Of a stretch of DNA of 55,830 nt, positions 7,857 through 17,213 are shown piece after piece. A program made the translations under genes and the position numbers. Within the stretch, counting starts at the first letter, position 1; each line of letters starts with the position of its first letter. Where the stretch lies: the NCBI GenBank assembly GCA_047615875.1, contig JBLHGU010000009.1:1-55830 (forward strand), read 5' to 3'. Origin of the DNA: JBLHGU01 sp047615875. Its GTDB lineage: Bacteria; Pseudomonadota; Gammaproteobacteria; Arenicellales; CAJQKF01. Below the pieces are notes generated by a model. The model searched no databases, was not told the origin of the DNA, and saw only the letters and a program-made list of their open reading frames with translations.

Positions 7857-9316
7857 GCTGAATAACCCTCGGGTAACTTACGATGCCAGTCGCTGACCTG
7901 TTGATACTGATGGCCAATGTTTAAAAGCCGGCCCTCATCCAGATATCGGCCTATCAATTGCATACCGATAGGTAATCCTGCTGTATCAAATCCCACCGGC
8001 AGAGACAAGCCAGGCAATCCGGCAAGATTGACGGTATTTGTGAATATATCGTTTAGGTACATAGATACCGGGTCGTCGGTTTTCTCACCAATTTTAAATG
8101 CTGTGGTAGGCGTGGTAGGACCTAATATGACGTCACATTTTTCGAACGCACGATCAAAGTCATTAGAAATCAGGCGGCGAATTCGTTGGGCCTTAATGTA
8201 GTAGGCATCATAGTAACCTGAAGACAGCGCATAGGTTCCGATCATAATACGGCGCTTTACTTCATCGCCGAAGCCTTCAGATCGACTCAATTCGTATAAC
8301 TCCGTCAGATCATTAGCATTCTCGCTCCGATGTCCGTATCGAACACCATCGAATCGAGACAGATTGGAAGATGCTTCCGCCGGAGCAATAACATAATAGC
8401 AGGGGATGCCTGCCGGGCTATTGGGTAAATCGACTTCTACAGTGGTCGCACCCAGAGCCTGTAGCTGTTCTATGGAAGACTCAATAGCGCTGGCAACGCT
8501 TGAATCCACACCGGAATCGAAAAACACCTTAGGCAGGCCAATTTTGAGACCTTGCAATGACTGATTCAGTCCTGTGCTAACACTCGGCTGTGCCTGTTGT
8601 AGCGAAGTGGAATCTCTTTCGTCAAACCCCTTCATCGCATCAAACATTATGGCTGCATCTTCGGCTGTCTGTGCGATAGGACCTGCCTGGTCCAGAGAGG
8701 AGGCGAATGCGATCATGCCATAGCGAGATACCGTGCCATAACTGGGTTTCAAGCCCGTCAAACCACAAAACGCTGCGGGTTGACGTATAGATCCACCTGT
8801 ATCGGTGCCGGTTGCGATTGGAACCAGACGAGCAGCCACGGCACTGGCAGAACCGCCTGAGCTCCCACCCGGTACACAGGTCGTGTCCCAGGGGTTATGA
8901 ACATTTCCATACCAGGAGGTTTCGTTGGATGAACCCATGGCAAATTCGTCCATATTGGTCTTGCCCAGCATAACCATGCCAGATTGCCGAAGTTTATCGA
9001 CAACTGTGGCGTTATAGGGTGAGATAAAGTTATCCAGAATTTTCGAACCGCAACTGGTTTTAACCCCTTTGGTACAAAAGATGTCCTTATGTGCCATTGG
9101 TATGCCATGAAGCAGTCCGTTATTAACCGTGTCTGCTCGCTCTTGATCGGCTTTAGCGGCAGAATTCAGGGCATTTTCGGAATCGAGAGTGATAAATGCA
9201 TTCAGTTCGGAATGGGTTTCTATGCGGTCGAGAAAAAATTGACAAAGCTCCACTGAGGAACATTTCTTGTCAGCGAGTAATCGTGACAACTCGGCCACGC
9301 TGTGATGGTGTAGCAT
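7853..9316 (-). CDS. gatA: Glutamyl-tRNA(Gln) amidotransferase subunit A
   Basis: GatA is the glutaminase that releases ammonia for GatB. It belongs to the amidase-signature family with a Ser-cisSer-Lys triad. In the 487-residue sequence the lysine lies in IPMAHKDIFCTKG, and both serines in the Gly/Ser-rich segment GGSSGGSASAVAARLVPIATGTDTGGSIRQPA. The C-terminal region includes GLPGLSLPVGFDTAGLPIGMQLIG, typical of the family. Length equals the usual 480-490. The gene overlaps gatB by 4 bases and follows gatC after 25 bases, so the three subunits are made from one message. Confidence 0.97.
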   Translation of the reverse strand: MLHHHSVAELSRLLADKKCSSVELCQFFLDRIETHSELNAFITLDSENALNSAAKADQERADTVNNGLLHGIPMAHKDIFCTKGVKTSCGSKILDNFISPYNATVVDKLRQSGMVMLGKTNMDEFAMGSSNETSWYGNVHNPWDTTCVPGGSSGGSASAVAARLVPIATGTDTGGSIRQPAAFCGLTGLKPSYGTVSRYGMIAFASSLDQAGPIAQTAEDAAIMFDAMKGFDERDSTSLQQAQPSVSTGLNQSLQGLKIGLPKVFFDSGVDSSVASAIESSIEQLQALGATTVEVDLPNSPAGIPCYYVIAPAEASSNLSRFDGVRYGHRSENANDLTELYELSRSEGFGDEVKRRIMIGTYALSSGYYDAYYIKAQRIRRLISNDFDRAFEKCDVILGPTTPTTAFKIGEKTDDPVSMYLNDIFTNTVNLAGLPGLSLPVGFDTAGLPIGMQLIGRYLDEGRLLNIGHQYQQVSDWHRKLPEGYSA

Positions 9317-9341
9317 TTAGGTAAAGAGATAGGTTAAGTTG

Positions 9342-9629
9342 TTATTCGAGAACTTTTGGAACCAGGTATAATCCTGATTCTGTCTGTGGCGCAACTTGCT
9401 GAAATTCGCTGCGCTGATCGACTTCGGTCACACAATCATCGCGCAACCTCAGCGAAACATCTTGAGGATGGGCCATCGGTTCGATATCCTGTGTGTCGAT
9501 CTCCTTCATTTCTGAAACCAGGCTGATAATCTCTGTCAGACTACTGGCATAGCCATCAGCTTCTTGTTCGCTGATCTTAAGCCTGGCGAGTTTAGCAATG
9601 TGAAAGATATCCTGATTTGAAATTCTCAT
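9342..9629 (-). CDS. gatC: Aspartyl/glutamyl-tRNA amidotransferase subunit C
   Basis: GatC is a small belt-like subunit that holds GatA and GatB together. I place the start at the ATG at 9629, giving 95 residues that begin MRISNQDIFHIAKLARLKIS, matching the usual family N-terminus; an upstream ATG at 9674 would add 15 residues not typical of the family. Visible are the EDVxxIAxLARL-like helix, EQEADGYASSLTEIISLVSEM, and the conserved PMAHPQDVSLRLRDD segment. It is the first gene of the gatCAB operon and diverges from mreB, an arrangement shared with Pseudomonas. Confidence 0.93.
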   Translation of the reverse strand: MRISNQDIFHIAKLARLKISEQEADGYASSLTEIISLVSEMKEIDTQDIEPMAHPQDVSLRLRDDCVTEVDQRSEFQQVAPQTESGLYLVPKVLE

Positions 9630-9822
9630 GTAGGTTTTGCGTAGTGATTGCAGAAGAGTGCGTATTTTAGCCAATCTTTTGTCATGTTTCTTGCATAATT
9701 AGGGGTTCTAATTGAATCAAATCTAGAAGCAAGCCTGTGGTTTGCGCTCAAACAGGGTTCTCTAAACCAGTTTTGCTATTGTCGAACAACTGTAATCAGT
9801 GGTTTTTTCCAGTTTTCTATGG

Positions 9823-9850
9823 TTGATCCGACAGCTCTTGGTTGTTAAAT
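9823..9850 (+). promoter_or_regulatory. Candidate promoter for the mreB operon
   Basis: TTGATC at 9823-9828 and TTAAAT at 9845-9850 are separated by 16 bases, placing a transcript start near 9857, about 30 bases before mreB. The match to sigma-70 consensus is moderate. It sits in the 258-base divergent gap between gatC and mreB. Confidence 0.4.
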
Positions 9851-9887
9851 TAGCGCGTTTGCGTTTCCCTCGGAATTTCCCCATCCC

Positions 9888-10928
9888 ATGTTTCTAAAAC
9901 GTCTGCTCGGCCTGTTCTCAAATGACCTCGCTATCGACCTCGGTACGGCCAATACTCTAGTCTATGTTCGCGACCGCGGCATCATCCTGAATGAACCGTC
10001 TGTAGTAGCTATCCGGCATAATATGGGCGGCGGAACCAAGACCGTTCTGGCTGTAGGCGCGGACGCCAAACAAATGCTGGGACGTACGCCGGGTAGCATC
10101 CAGGCCATTCGACCAATGAAAGATGGTGTTATTGCCGACTTTACTGTCACCGAGGTAATGCTGAAGTTTTTTATTCGTAAAGTACAGGAAAATCGCTTTT
10201 TCTCCAGTCCAAGAATTATTATTTGTGTGCCCTGTGGATCAACGCAGGTGGAAAGGCGTGCCATACGAGAGTCTGCCATAGGTGCTGGTGCCAGGGAAGT
10301 GTATCTCATTGAAGAGCCTATGGCCGTGGCTATAGGAGCTAATTTGCCGGTAGGCGAACCGACAGGGTCTATGGTGGTGGACATTGGCGGTGGCACCACA
10401 GAGGTTGGCGTCATATCTTTGGGTGGCATGGTTTATTCTCACTCATTACGGGTGGCGGGCGACACTTTTGATGAAGCAATCATCAATTATGTTCGTAGAA
10501 GACATGGAGTTTTAATTGGAGAATCTACTGCGGAGCGAGTCAAGAAACAGATTGGAACCGCCTGGTCGGAATCTGAGCATAGTGAGATGGAGATTAAAGG
10601 CCGGGACATTGCTGAAGGAATGTCGCGAAGTCTAGTTGTAACCAGTGAAGAGATTTATGATGCCATAAGCGATGCTCTTGATCAGATTTTACATGCCATC
10701 AGGGAGGCTCTGGAGAATACGCCGCCAGAACTTAGTGCAGATATTGGTGAACGCGGGATGGTCATAGCCGGCGGTGGGGCTCTTTTGCGGGATATGGACA
10801 GACGTTTGATGCAAGATACCGCGCTACCAGTGGTGGTTGCAGATGATCCATTGACCTGCGTAGCTCGGGGTTGTGGGCGTGCTCTAGATGAAATGAATAT
10901 GCTGGGCGATATTTTTGCCCACGAATAA
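9888..10928 (+). CDS. mreB: Rod shape-determining protein MreB
   Basis: MreB is the bacterial actin homologue that forms membrane-bound filaments and directs lateral wall synthesis by the RodA-PBP2 machine. The 346-residue protein starts MFLKRLLGLFSNDLAIDLGTANTLVY: a short amphipathic membrane helix, then the phosphate-1 motif DLGTANT. Phosphate-2 (MVVDIGGGTTEVGVIS, about 165-180) and the adenosine motif (MVIAGGGALLRDMDRR, about 290-305) are intact. Length matches E. coli MreB (347). It heads an unusually long run of cell-wall genes (mreBCD, mrdA, rodA and onwards) in which I see no strong terminator. Confidence 0.98.
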   Translation: MFLKRLLGLFSNDLAIDLGTANTLVYVRDRGIILNEPSVVAIRHNMGGGTKTVLAVGADAKQMLGRTPGSIQAIRPMKDGVIADFTVTEVMLKFFIRKVQENRFFSSPRIIICVPCGSTQVERRAIRESAIGAGAREVYLIEEPMAVAIGANLPVGEPTGSMVVDIGGGTTEVGVISLGGMVYSHSLRVAGDTFDEAIINYVRRRHGVLIGESTAERVKKQIGTAWSESEHSEMEIKGRDIAEGMSRSLVVTSEEIYDAISDALDQILHAIREALENTPPELSADIGERGMVIAGGGALLRDMDRRLMQDTALPVVVADDPLTCVARGCGRALDEMNMLGDIFAHE

Positions 10929-10990
10929 GCTAAAAACTGCTATTCAATCCACTTGGTTTTAAACTCTACCCCTAGCTGCTGAATCGACCC

Positions 10991-11869
10991 GTGCCTCAAT
11001 CAGGAGCAAACTTTAGATTTCTTAGCCTGGTTTTTGTATGCATTGTTATAATTAACGTCGATGCCTACACAAAAACTCTGGCACCAGTAAGGGCTCTTCT
11101 CGGCTTGCTAGTGCAACCGGTTCAGGAACTGGTGTTGGTGCCTGGGCGTTTTTCAGGCTGGATTTCCAGTCGTGCAATATCTGAACCGGAATTGCAACTA
11201 GCTTTCGAAACTACCTACGAAGAAAATCAGATTCTTAAACTCAGACTGCAAAAACTAACTGGTTTGGTCGCAGAAAATGGACGGCTAAGACAATTGCTGT
11301 CGGCATCTAGAAATGGTCTGGATGCCGTGATGATGGCGGAACTTGAAAGTGTCAGTCTTGAACCTTTTACCCAGCAAATAACTATAAATAAAGGGTTGGC
11401 CGAAAAAGTATACGAGGGGCAACCTGTGCTGGATGTTTATGGTGTGGTCGGCCAGGTTATCAGGCCATCATACTTTAAAAGCTCCGTATCTCTGGTTACC
11501 GATCCTGGCCAATCTGTGCCGGTGATGGTGGCGCGAAATGGCTTGCGCGCAGTAATTTTCGGTGGCGGACAGCACAATCGTATTTTGGTGCCGTATCTCG
11601 AACGCAACACCGACATCCGTAAAGATGACCTATTGATCACATCCGGTATGGGGGGTAGATTTCCTTATGGGTATCCCGTGGCCAGAGTTACCGAAGTCGC
11701 GGTAGATGTGAATGAGCCGTTCCTTAGTGTTATAGCGGCCCCAGTAGCTAGACTTAATCATTCTCGTGAGGTGCTTTTGGTCTGGCCTGGAGATTTACCA
11801 ATAGTAGAGCCACAGCCCGCCGCACAGACTGAAACAAATGCCGAGGCTAGTGATGTTACTGGGCAATAA
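10991..11869 (+). CDS. mreC: Rod shape-determining protein MreC
   Basis: MreC is a periplasmic scaffold, anchored by one N-terminal membrane helix, that activates PBP2 in the elongasome. The 292-residue protein starts at GTG 10991. A membrane segment covers about residues 10-27, a coiled coil about 70-105 (FETTYEENQILKLRLQKL), and two beta-barrel domains follow, with ARVTEVAVDVNEPFLSVIAAPVARL typical of the second. Part of the C-terminal tail is acidic and unstructured. It ends 16 bases past the start I prefer for mreD, so the two are probably translationally coupled. Confidence 0.95.
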   Translation: MPQSGANFRFLSLVFVCIVIINVDAYTKTLAPVRALLGLLVQPVQELVLVPGRFSGWISSRAISEPELQLAFETTYEENQILKLRLQKLTGLVAENGRLRQLLSASRNGLDAVMMAELESVSLEPFTQQITINKGLAEKVYEGQPVLDVYGVVGQVIRPSYFKSSVSLVTDPGQSVPVMVARNGLRAVIFGGGQHNRILVPYLERNTDIRKDDLLITSGMGGRFPYGYPVARVTEVAVDVNEPFLSVIAAPVARLNHSREVLLVWPGDLPIVEPQPAAQTETNAEASDVTGQ

Positions 11870-12350
11870 CAATTATCGTCCGGTCTGGATTGTTGTGACC
11901 AGCATTATTTGTGCAGTTGGTTTGAATATCTTCCCGCTGGGGTGGATGTGGGGGTATTTTCAACCCGACTGGGTGGCCCTGGTTGTAATCTACTGGTGTT
12001 TCTGGGAGCCGGAACGCAGGGGCGCCGGGCTTGGCTGGATTAGTGGATTGCTTATGGATGTAGTGGATTATGCAGTGCTTGGTAAGAATATGTTATCCAA
12101 GACAGTATGTGCATTTTTCGCCAATAAAATATCACTCCGACTGCGGGTGTATCCGGTATGGCAACAGTGTATCGGCGTTGCCGTGCTCGTCACCATTGAT
12201 ACTGCAGTCATTGCATTGGTTCAGCATTTTCTGGGCCAATCCCCACTCTCAACTAGTCGCTGGTTGGCGCCATTGTCAAGTATGTTGATGTGGCCAGTTG
12301 TGGTATTTATTCTCAATGGTACAGCGCGTCGCAGGGGCTATATGCGCTAA
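11853..12350 (+). CDS. mreD: Rod shape-determining protein MreD
   Basis: MreD is an integral membrane partner of MreC. This 165-residue protein has five to six predicted membrane segments and the family features PDWVALVVIYWCFWEPERRGAGLGWISGLLMDV. I choose ATG 11853 because GAGG at 11843-11846 lies 6 bases upstream; an ATG at 11838 would add five residues. The gene overlaps the end of mreC by 17 bases and its TAA shares its last A with the ATG of mrdA. In many Pseudomonas relatives maf and rng follow mreD; here mrdA follows directly. Confidence 0.93.
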   Translation: MLLGNNNYRPVWIVVTSIICAVGLNIFPLGWMWGYFQPDWVALVVIYWCFWEPERRGAGLGWISGLLMDVVDYAVLGKNMLSKTVCAFFANKISLRLRVYPVWQQCIGVAVLVTIDTAVIALVQHFLGQSPLSTSRWLAPLSSMLMWPVVVFILNGTARRRGYMR

Positions 12351-14233
12351 TGGTAAGAGAACGATTAAAGAATACACAGCAGGAAGCGCGCTTGATTCAG
12401 ACCAGAATTCTGGTCACGTTTATTGCTGTTTTGGGGATGATGTTCTTGTTGTTTGGTCGATTGTATTACCTACAGGTAATCAACAACGAGCATTTTGAAA
12501 CCTTATCAACTAATAACCGGATAGATCTGATACCAGTCTCTCCAGTACGCGGTTTAATTTTTGATCGCAATGGGGAAGTTTTGGCGGAAAATTTTCCAGT
12601 TTATACCCTGCAGGTAGTGCCCGATCAGGTGCCGGAGATGCAGTCAATGATTGACGAAGTAAGCCGAATTGTTGAGCTTACCCCACGTGACATTAAATTA
12701 TTCCGTCGAACATTAAAACAAAGACCCGGGTTTGAAAGACGAAATCTAAGAGTTGGGTTGAGTTACGAGGAAGCGTCAAGATTCGCCGTGCATCGGTATC
12801 GTTTTCAGGGTGTAGAACTCAAAGCTCAGTTACAACGGCACTATCCGTATGGGGAATTGACGGCTCATGTACTAGGCTATGTCGGCCGCATAAGCCCTAA
12901 CGACTTAAAGAAAGTTGATGCCAGTTTATATAAGGGTACGGACTACATAGGCAAGCTAGGCATTGAAGCACAATATGAGAAAGAATTATTAGGCAGAGGA
13001 GGCTTCGAACGAGCCGAGACCAATGCCCACGGCAGAGTGGTTAGAATACTCAGTAAAGACCCCGCCAGTGCGGGTATTAATCTGCATCTGAATCTTGATG
13101 TGCGACTTCAGGAAGTAGCAGCCAATGTGCTGGCTGGGTATAAGGGGTCGATTGTAGCCATAGAGCCCGCCACAGGTGGCATTTTGGCATTTGTTAGCAC
13201 GCCATCATTCAACGCAAATAAGTTTGTAAATGGAATTGATACAAAGAGCTTCAAACAACTGAATGAAAATGATTCTCGGCCGTTACTGAATCGCGCACTA
13301 CATGGTCGATATGCTCCTGGCTCAACTATAAAAGGCTTTATTGGGTTGGCAGGTCTAGAGGAGGGTGTTGACCCAAAAGAGAAAATACGTTGTTTTGGTT
13401 GGTTTTCTTTGCCTAATAGTCGACACCGTTACCGAGACTGGAAGAAAGAAGGACATGGTTACGTCGATATGGAATCTTCATTAATGCAGTCCTGTGATGT
13501 TTATTATTACAAGCTGGCCAGAAAAATTGGTATTCAAAAAATTCACGATACGTTGGTAAAGTTTGGTTTTGGACGTAAGACCGGAATTGATATGGGACAG
13601 GAACCCACCGGCCTGGTGCCATCCCCGGAATGGAAACGACGGGCTCGAAATGAGCCGTGGTATCCGGGTGAAACCGTTATTACCGGCATTGGTCAGGGAT
13701 TTATGTTGGTGACTCCATTGCAACTGGCTACGGCTACAGCAACACTGGCTAATCGTGGACTCTATATAGAGCCCCGGCTACTCCATTCGAGAGAAGATCC
13801 CCAGACCCGTTTCATCGAACCGGTTGAGGGTGCAAAATCATTTCATGTTGAGTTGGAATCACAGGATTACTATGACATTGCCATTGCTGGTATGGAAGCA
13901 GTGATTCATGGTCCGCGTGGAACAGCCCGAAAACTGGGGGCCAAATCATCCTATCGTTTTGCCGGCAAAACAGGCACGGCCCAGGTAATTGGTATTGCTC
14001 AGGATGCTGAGTATGAAGAGGATAAAATAGCTGAAAAATTTCGTGATCATTCGCTTTTTATAGCCTTCGCACCACTTAAGAATCCGCTTATAGCAATTGC
14101 AGTTATAGTTGAAAACGGCGGTGGGGGTAGTCGAACCGCCGCTCCCATGGCCAAGAAGGTTATGGATTACTACCTGATCGAACGCCTTCGACGAGCGAAG
14201 AAAGCCACCGGTAAAACAAATGCATTCGGCTAG
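12350..14233 (+). CDS. mrdA: Penicillin-binding protein 2 (elongasome transpeptidase)
   Basis: PBP2 cross-links glycan strands polymerised by RodA. From ATG 12350 the protein is 627 residues (E. coli 633). An N-terminal membrane helix (about 21-42) precedes the pedestal domain, which begins near VSPVRGLIFDRNGEVLAEN. The catalytic triad of motifs is intact: S325-T-I-K328, S381-C-D383 and K540-T-G. An in-frame ATG at 12290 lies inside mreD and would add a non-homologous 20-residue leader, so I reject it. The start overlaps the mreD stop (TAATG), and rodA overlaps the end by 14 bases. Confidence 0.97.
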   Translation: MVRERLKNTQQEARLIQTRILVTFIAVLGMMFLLFGRLYYLQVINNEHFETLSTNNRIDLIPVSPVRGLIFDRNGEVLAENFPVYTLQVVPDQVPEMQSMIDEVSRIVELTPRDIKLFRRTLKQRPGFERRNLRVGLSYEEASRFAVHRYRFQGVELKAQLQRHYPYGELTAHVLGYVGRISPNDLKKVDASLYKGTDYIGKLGIEAQYEKELLGRGGFERAETNAHGRVVRILSKDPASAGINLHLNLDVRLQEVAANVLAGYKGSIVAIEPATGGILAFVSTPSFNANKFVNGIDTKSFKQLNENDSRPLLNRALHGRYAPGSTIKGFIGLAGLEEGVDPKEKIRCFGWFSLPNSRHRYRDWKKEGHGYVDMESSLMQSCDVYYYKLARKIGIQKIHDTLVKFGFGRKTGIDMGQEPTGLVPSPEWKRRARNEPWYPGETVITGIGQGFMLVTPLQLATATATLANRGLYIEPRLLHSREDPQTRFIEPVEGAKSFHVELESQDYYDIAIAGMEAVIHGPRGTARKLGAKSSYRFAGKTGTAQVIGIAQDAEYEEDKIAEKFRDHSLFIAFAPLKNPLIAIAVIVENGGGGSRTAAPMAKKVMDYYLIERLRRAKKATGKTNAFG

Positions 14234-15299
14234 GCGCAGCCATGTTGATGTACCTCTGCTGGGTGCGATTTTAGCTTTGTCAGGGCTGAGTTTGATGATT
14301 CTCTATAGTGCTGGCGGTGGAAATATTGACTTAATTTATCGCCAGGGAATGCGATTATTTGTTGCACTGATCGTTATGTTTGGTTTAACGCTGGTGCGAC
14401 CGGAATCCCTGCGACGTTGGGCGCCACATCTGTACCTGAGCGGGATTGTCATTCTTGCGTTGGTGTTAATTATTGGTAATGTTGGGAAAGGTGCACAGAG
14501 GTGGTTGGATCTGGGCTTTTTTCGCTTCCAACCTGCAGAAATAATGAAAATAGCTGGGCCAATGATGGTAGCCTGGGTGCTGACTCGAAATCCATTACCC
14601 ATGGGTTTAATTGGTACACTAGTCGCTACCGTCGCCGCTTTAGCTCCTGCTGTACTAGTCATCCTGCAGCCTGATCTAGGTACAGCGATTTTAATTTCCG
14701 TGGCGGGTTTGCTGGTGGTTTTTTTGGCTGGTTTACGCTGGCAATACATCAGTCTTACCCTGGCGTTGGTCTTTGCTGCTGCGCCTGTAATGTGGTTCAA
14801 TTTGCATGAGTATCAACAACGCAGAATTTCAACCCTCTTCGACCCCTATTCCGATCCGCTGGGAGCTGGTTACCATACAATCCAATCAACTATTGCGGTG
14901 GGTTCAGGCGGTTTATATGGTAAAGGTTGGGTCGGGGGGAGTCAGTCGCAACTGGAATTTATACCCGAGCGTTCAACTGATTTTATTTTCGCAGTATTTG
15001 CAGAAGAATTTGGTTTGCTGGGGTCTGTTCTTTTGTTAATGTTATACCTGTTTATTGTGGGGCGCGGGTTAATAATTGCATTTAATGCCCCTGACAGTTT
15101 TTCTCGTTTGTTATGTGCCAGCCTTTCATTGACGTTCTTTTTTTACGTTTTCGTAAACATTGGCATGGTAACCGGGATATTACCGGTGGTCGGTGTACCA
15201 TTACCCCTAATTAGTTACGGAGGTACTTCTATGGTGACACTGATGGCAGGGTTCGGCATTATGATGAGCATTCACACTAGAAAGAAACTTATGGCCTGA
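14220..15299 (+). CDS. rodA: Peptidoglycan glycosyltransferase RodA
   Basis: RodA is the SEDS-family polymerase that extends glycan strands from lipid II. The 359-residue protein has about ten membrane segments and the SEDS hallmarks: FQPAEIMKIAGPMMVAW, LQPDLGTAILI (with the Asp needed for activity in the family), GKGWVGGSQSQLEFIPERSTDFIFAVFAEEFG, and the C-terminal GVPLPLISYGGTSMVTLMAGFGI. Length is slightly below E. coli RodA (370). It overlaps mrdA by 14 bases, consistent with equal expression of the polymerase-transpeptidase pair. Confidence 0.97.
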   Translation: MHSARRSHVDVPLLGAILALSGLSLMILYSAGGGNIDLIYRQGMRLFVALIVMFGLTLVRPESLRRWAPHLYLSGIVILALVLIIGNVGKGAQRWLDLGFFRFQPAEIMKIAGPMMVAWVLTRNPLPMGLIGTLVATVAALAPAVLVILQPDLGTAILISVAGLLVVFLAGLRWQYISLTLALVFAAAPVMWFNLHEYQQRRISTLFDPYSDPLGAGYHTIQSTIAVGSGGLYGKGWVGGSQSQLEFIPERSTDFIFAVFAEEFGLLGSVLLLMLYLFIVGRGLIIAFNAPDSFSRLLCASLSLTFFFYVFVNIGMVTGILPVVGVPLPLISYGGTSMVTLMAGFGIMMSIHTRKKLMA

Positions 15300-15350
15300 T
15301 ATGCCTCAGGCCTAATAAATATTTCCCTTAATCAAAATGAAAAATTTCAA

Positions 15351-16340
15351 ATGACCAAAATATTTTCTCAGGCAATATTGCTGCTTAGCTTGATGGCCAT
15401 CCCTTCAGTTAGCCTGTTACAGGCAGCGGAGCTTAGTTCTCACCCTAAACTAGAGGTTATGATTGATGAGCTCTCAAGGGAAGAAGGTCTCGATAAGTTA
15501 CTGCTAGAAAATTGGTTAAGAAGCGCCAAGTTCAAACAATCGATTATTGATGCTATCACAAGGCCCGCAGAAGGATTGCCCTGGCATAAATATCAGCGAT
15601 TATTTATCAATGACGCCACTGTGAAAAATGGCATTAAGTTTATGCATAGCCATGCCAAGACGCTTAAAAGCGCGGAACTAAAGTACGGAGTTGATGCTGA
15701 GGTAATTGCAGCCATAATTGGCATAGAAACCCGATTTGGCACCGTAAAAGGTAATTATCGTGTGCTAGATAGCTTATATACCCTTGCGGTTGGATATCCT
15801 CGACGTAGCAAATTTTTTACTAAGGAGTTAAGGGAATACCTGATCCTGGTTAATGAAAATAATCTTGACCCCTTAACGACAAAGGGTTCTTATGCTGGCG
15901 CAATTGGCATTCCACAGTTTATGCCGAGCAGTTATCGACATTATGCAGTTGATTTCAATAATGATGGAACACGCAATCTCGTTGATGACTTTGAAGATGC
16001 TATTGGCAGTGTTGCGGCCTATCTTGCTAAACACAAATGGCGTAAAGGACAACCGGTCTCAGTCGCTCTGGAAAAACGGCAAGGAAAATATCTGGACGGG
16101 TTACACACAAAGAAACTTAAAACCAACGTTGAGATTAATCAACTGGCACAAGCAGGGCTGGACATTGCTGACCATCAGACTGACTGGAAGGTCGGTGTGC
16201 TCAAATTGGCTGTAACTAACGGCTTTGAATATCACGTGGGCTATCACAATTTTTTTGTGATCACTACTTATAATCGAAGCCAGCTCTATGCAATGGCGGC
16301 CCATGAACTCAGTCAGAAAATTCGCGCGGGACTAGAATGA
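15351..16340 (+). CDS. mltB: Membrane-bound lytic murein transglycosylase B
   Basis: This SLT family 3 enzyme cleaves the MurNAc-GlcNAc bond to give 1,6-anhydromuropeptides. The 329-residue protein has a signal sequence (about 1-25) with a typical AxA end but no cysteine lipobox, so it may be soluble in the periplasm, unlike E. coli MltB. The catalytic glutamate is E126 in IIGIETRFGTVKGNYRVLDSL; SYAGAIGIPQFMPSSYRHYAVDFNNDGTRNL is the second hallmark. It follows rodA by 51 bases and overlaps rlpA by 4, as in the Pseudomonas rodA-mltB-rlpA-dacA cluster. Confidence 0.94.
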   Translation: MTKIFSQAILLLSLMAIPSVSLLQAAELSSHPKLEVMIDELSREEGLDKLLLENWLRSAKFKQSIIDAITRPAEGLPWHKYQRLFINDATVKNGIKFMHSHAKTLKSAELKYGVDAEVIAAIIGIETRFGTVKGNYRVLDSLYTLAVGYPRRSKFFTKELREYLILVNENNLDPLTTKGSYAGAIGIPQFMPSSYRHYAVDFNNDGTRNLVDDFEDAIGSVAAYLAKHKWRKGQPVSVALEKRQGKYLDGLHTKKLKTNVEINQLAQAGLDIADHQTDWKVGVLKLAVTNGFEYHVGYHNFFVITTYNRSQLYAMAAHELSQKIRAGLE

Positions 16341-17212
16341 TGAATTTTGTAACGCTAAAAAGTTGCAGAATCTTCCTGCTGTTAATAATTTGCGTGATCC
16401 TGGCTTCCTGTAGCATCGTGCAAAAAAGCGGCAAGTATTATCAGGATGATGGACCGCCATTACTTAAAAAAGGACCGAAGCCGGAAAAAGTTGCTAATGC
16501 AGTGCCTCGAAATGAACCGCTAAGCCGATACGGAAACTCATCTTATGAAGCATTGGGGCAAAAATTTACCCCAATGAAACAGGCCCGGGGATATGAAAAA
16601 ACTGGCTACGCATCCTGGTATGGCAGAAAGTATCATGGCAACCAGACCTCTAATGGCGACACCTATGATATGTATGCGATGACCGCGGCTCATCCCGTTT
16701 TGCCGTTACCCAGCTATGTTCAGGTAAAGAACCTGCAGAATGGCAAAGTAGTCGTCGTTCGAGTCAATGACCGAGGTCCGTTCTTGCGTAATCGAATTAT
16801 TGATTTATCTTATATGGCGGCACGTAAACTGGGTATTGTTGGAAATGGTACGGCTAAAGTTCACATAAAGACTCTGTTTGCTGATAATGCCGGCTCGATT
16901 ACAGCTGGGCCTGTTGTTACGGCACTAGACGATAGCTCAACGCTTGCGCAGGTTACATCAATGGTCGCGCATCCTTTCATACTGCAGGCGGGCAGCTTCG
17001 CCAGCGAAGCCAATGCTCGTAGATTACAGGGGCGCCTGGCTAATGGTGGGTATGCGAATGTATCTATTTTGAAAGCCAACATTGATGGCAGGCTTTATCA
17101 TCGTGTTCAAATTGGCCCTTATCCTGATCGCAACTCTGCGGAGTTGATTGGTTCTACCATCGAAGAGTTCCTTGGTTCTCCTGTTCGCGCAATACCGGAA
17201 GGTGTTCGCTAG
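16337..17212 (+). CDS. rlpA: Septal-ring lytic transglycosylase RlpA (lipoprotein with SPOR domain)
   Basis: RlpA is an outer-membrane lipoprotein; in Pseudomonas it is a lytic transglycosylase acting on denuded glycan. The 291-residue protein has the lipobox LASC (Cys25), a double-psi beta-barrel domain with TGYASWYGRKYHGNQTSNGDTYDMYAMTAAHP and VRVNDRGPFLRNRIIDLSYMAA (about 90-180), and a C-terminal SPOR domain (about 213-288; FILQAGSFASEANARRLQGRL), which binds denuded septal peptidoglycan. It overlaps mltB by 4 bases and dacA starts 2 bases after its stop. Confidence 0.95.
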   Translation: MMNFVTLKSCRIFLLLIICVILASCSIVQKSGKYYQDDGPPLLKKGPKPEKVANAVPRNEPLSRYGNSSYEALGQKFTPMKQARGYEKTGYASWYGRKYHGNQTSNGDTYDMYAMTAAHPVLPLPSYVQVKNLQNGKVVVVRVNDRGPFLRNRIIDLSYMAARKLGIVGNGTAKVHIKTLFADNAGSITAGPVVTALDDSSTLAQVTSMVAHPFILQAGSFASEANARRLQGRLANGGYANVSILKANIDGRLYHRVQIGPYPDRNSAELIGSTIEEFLGSPVRAIPEGVR

Positions 17213-17213
17213 A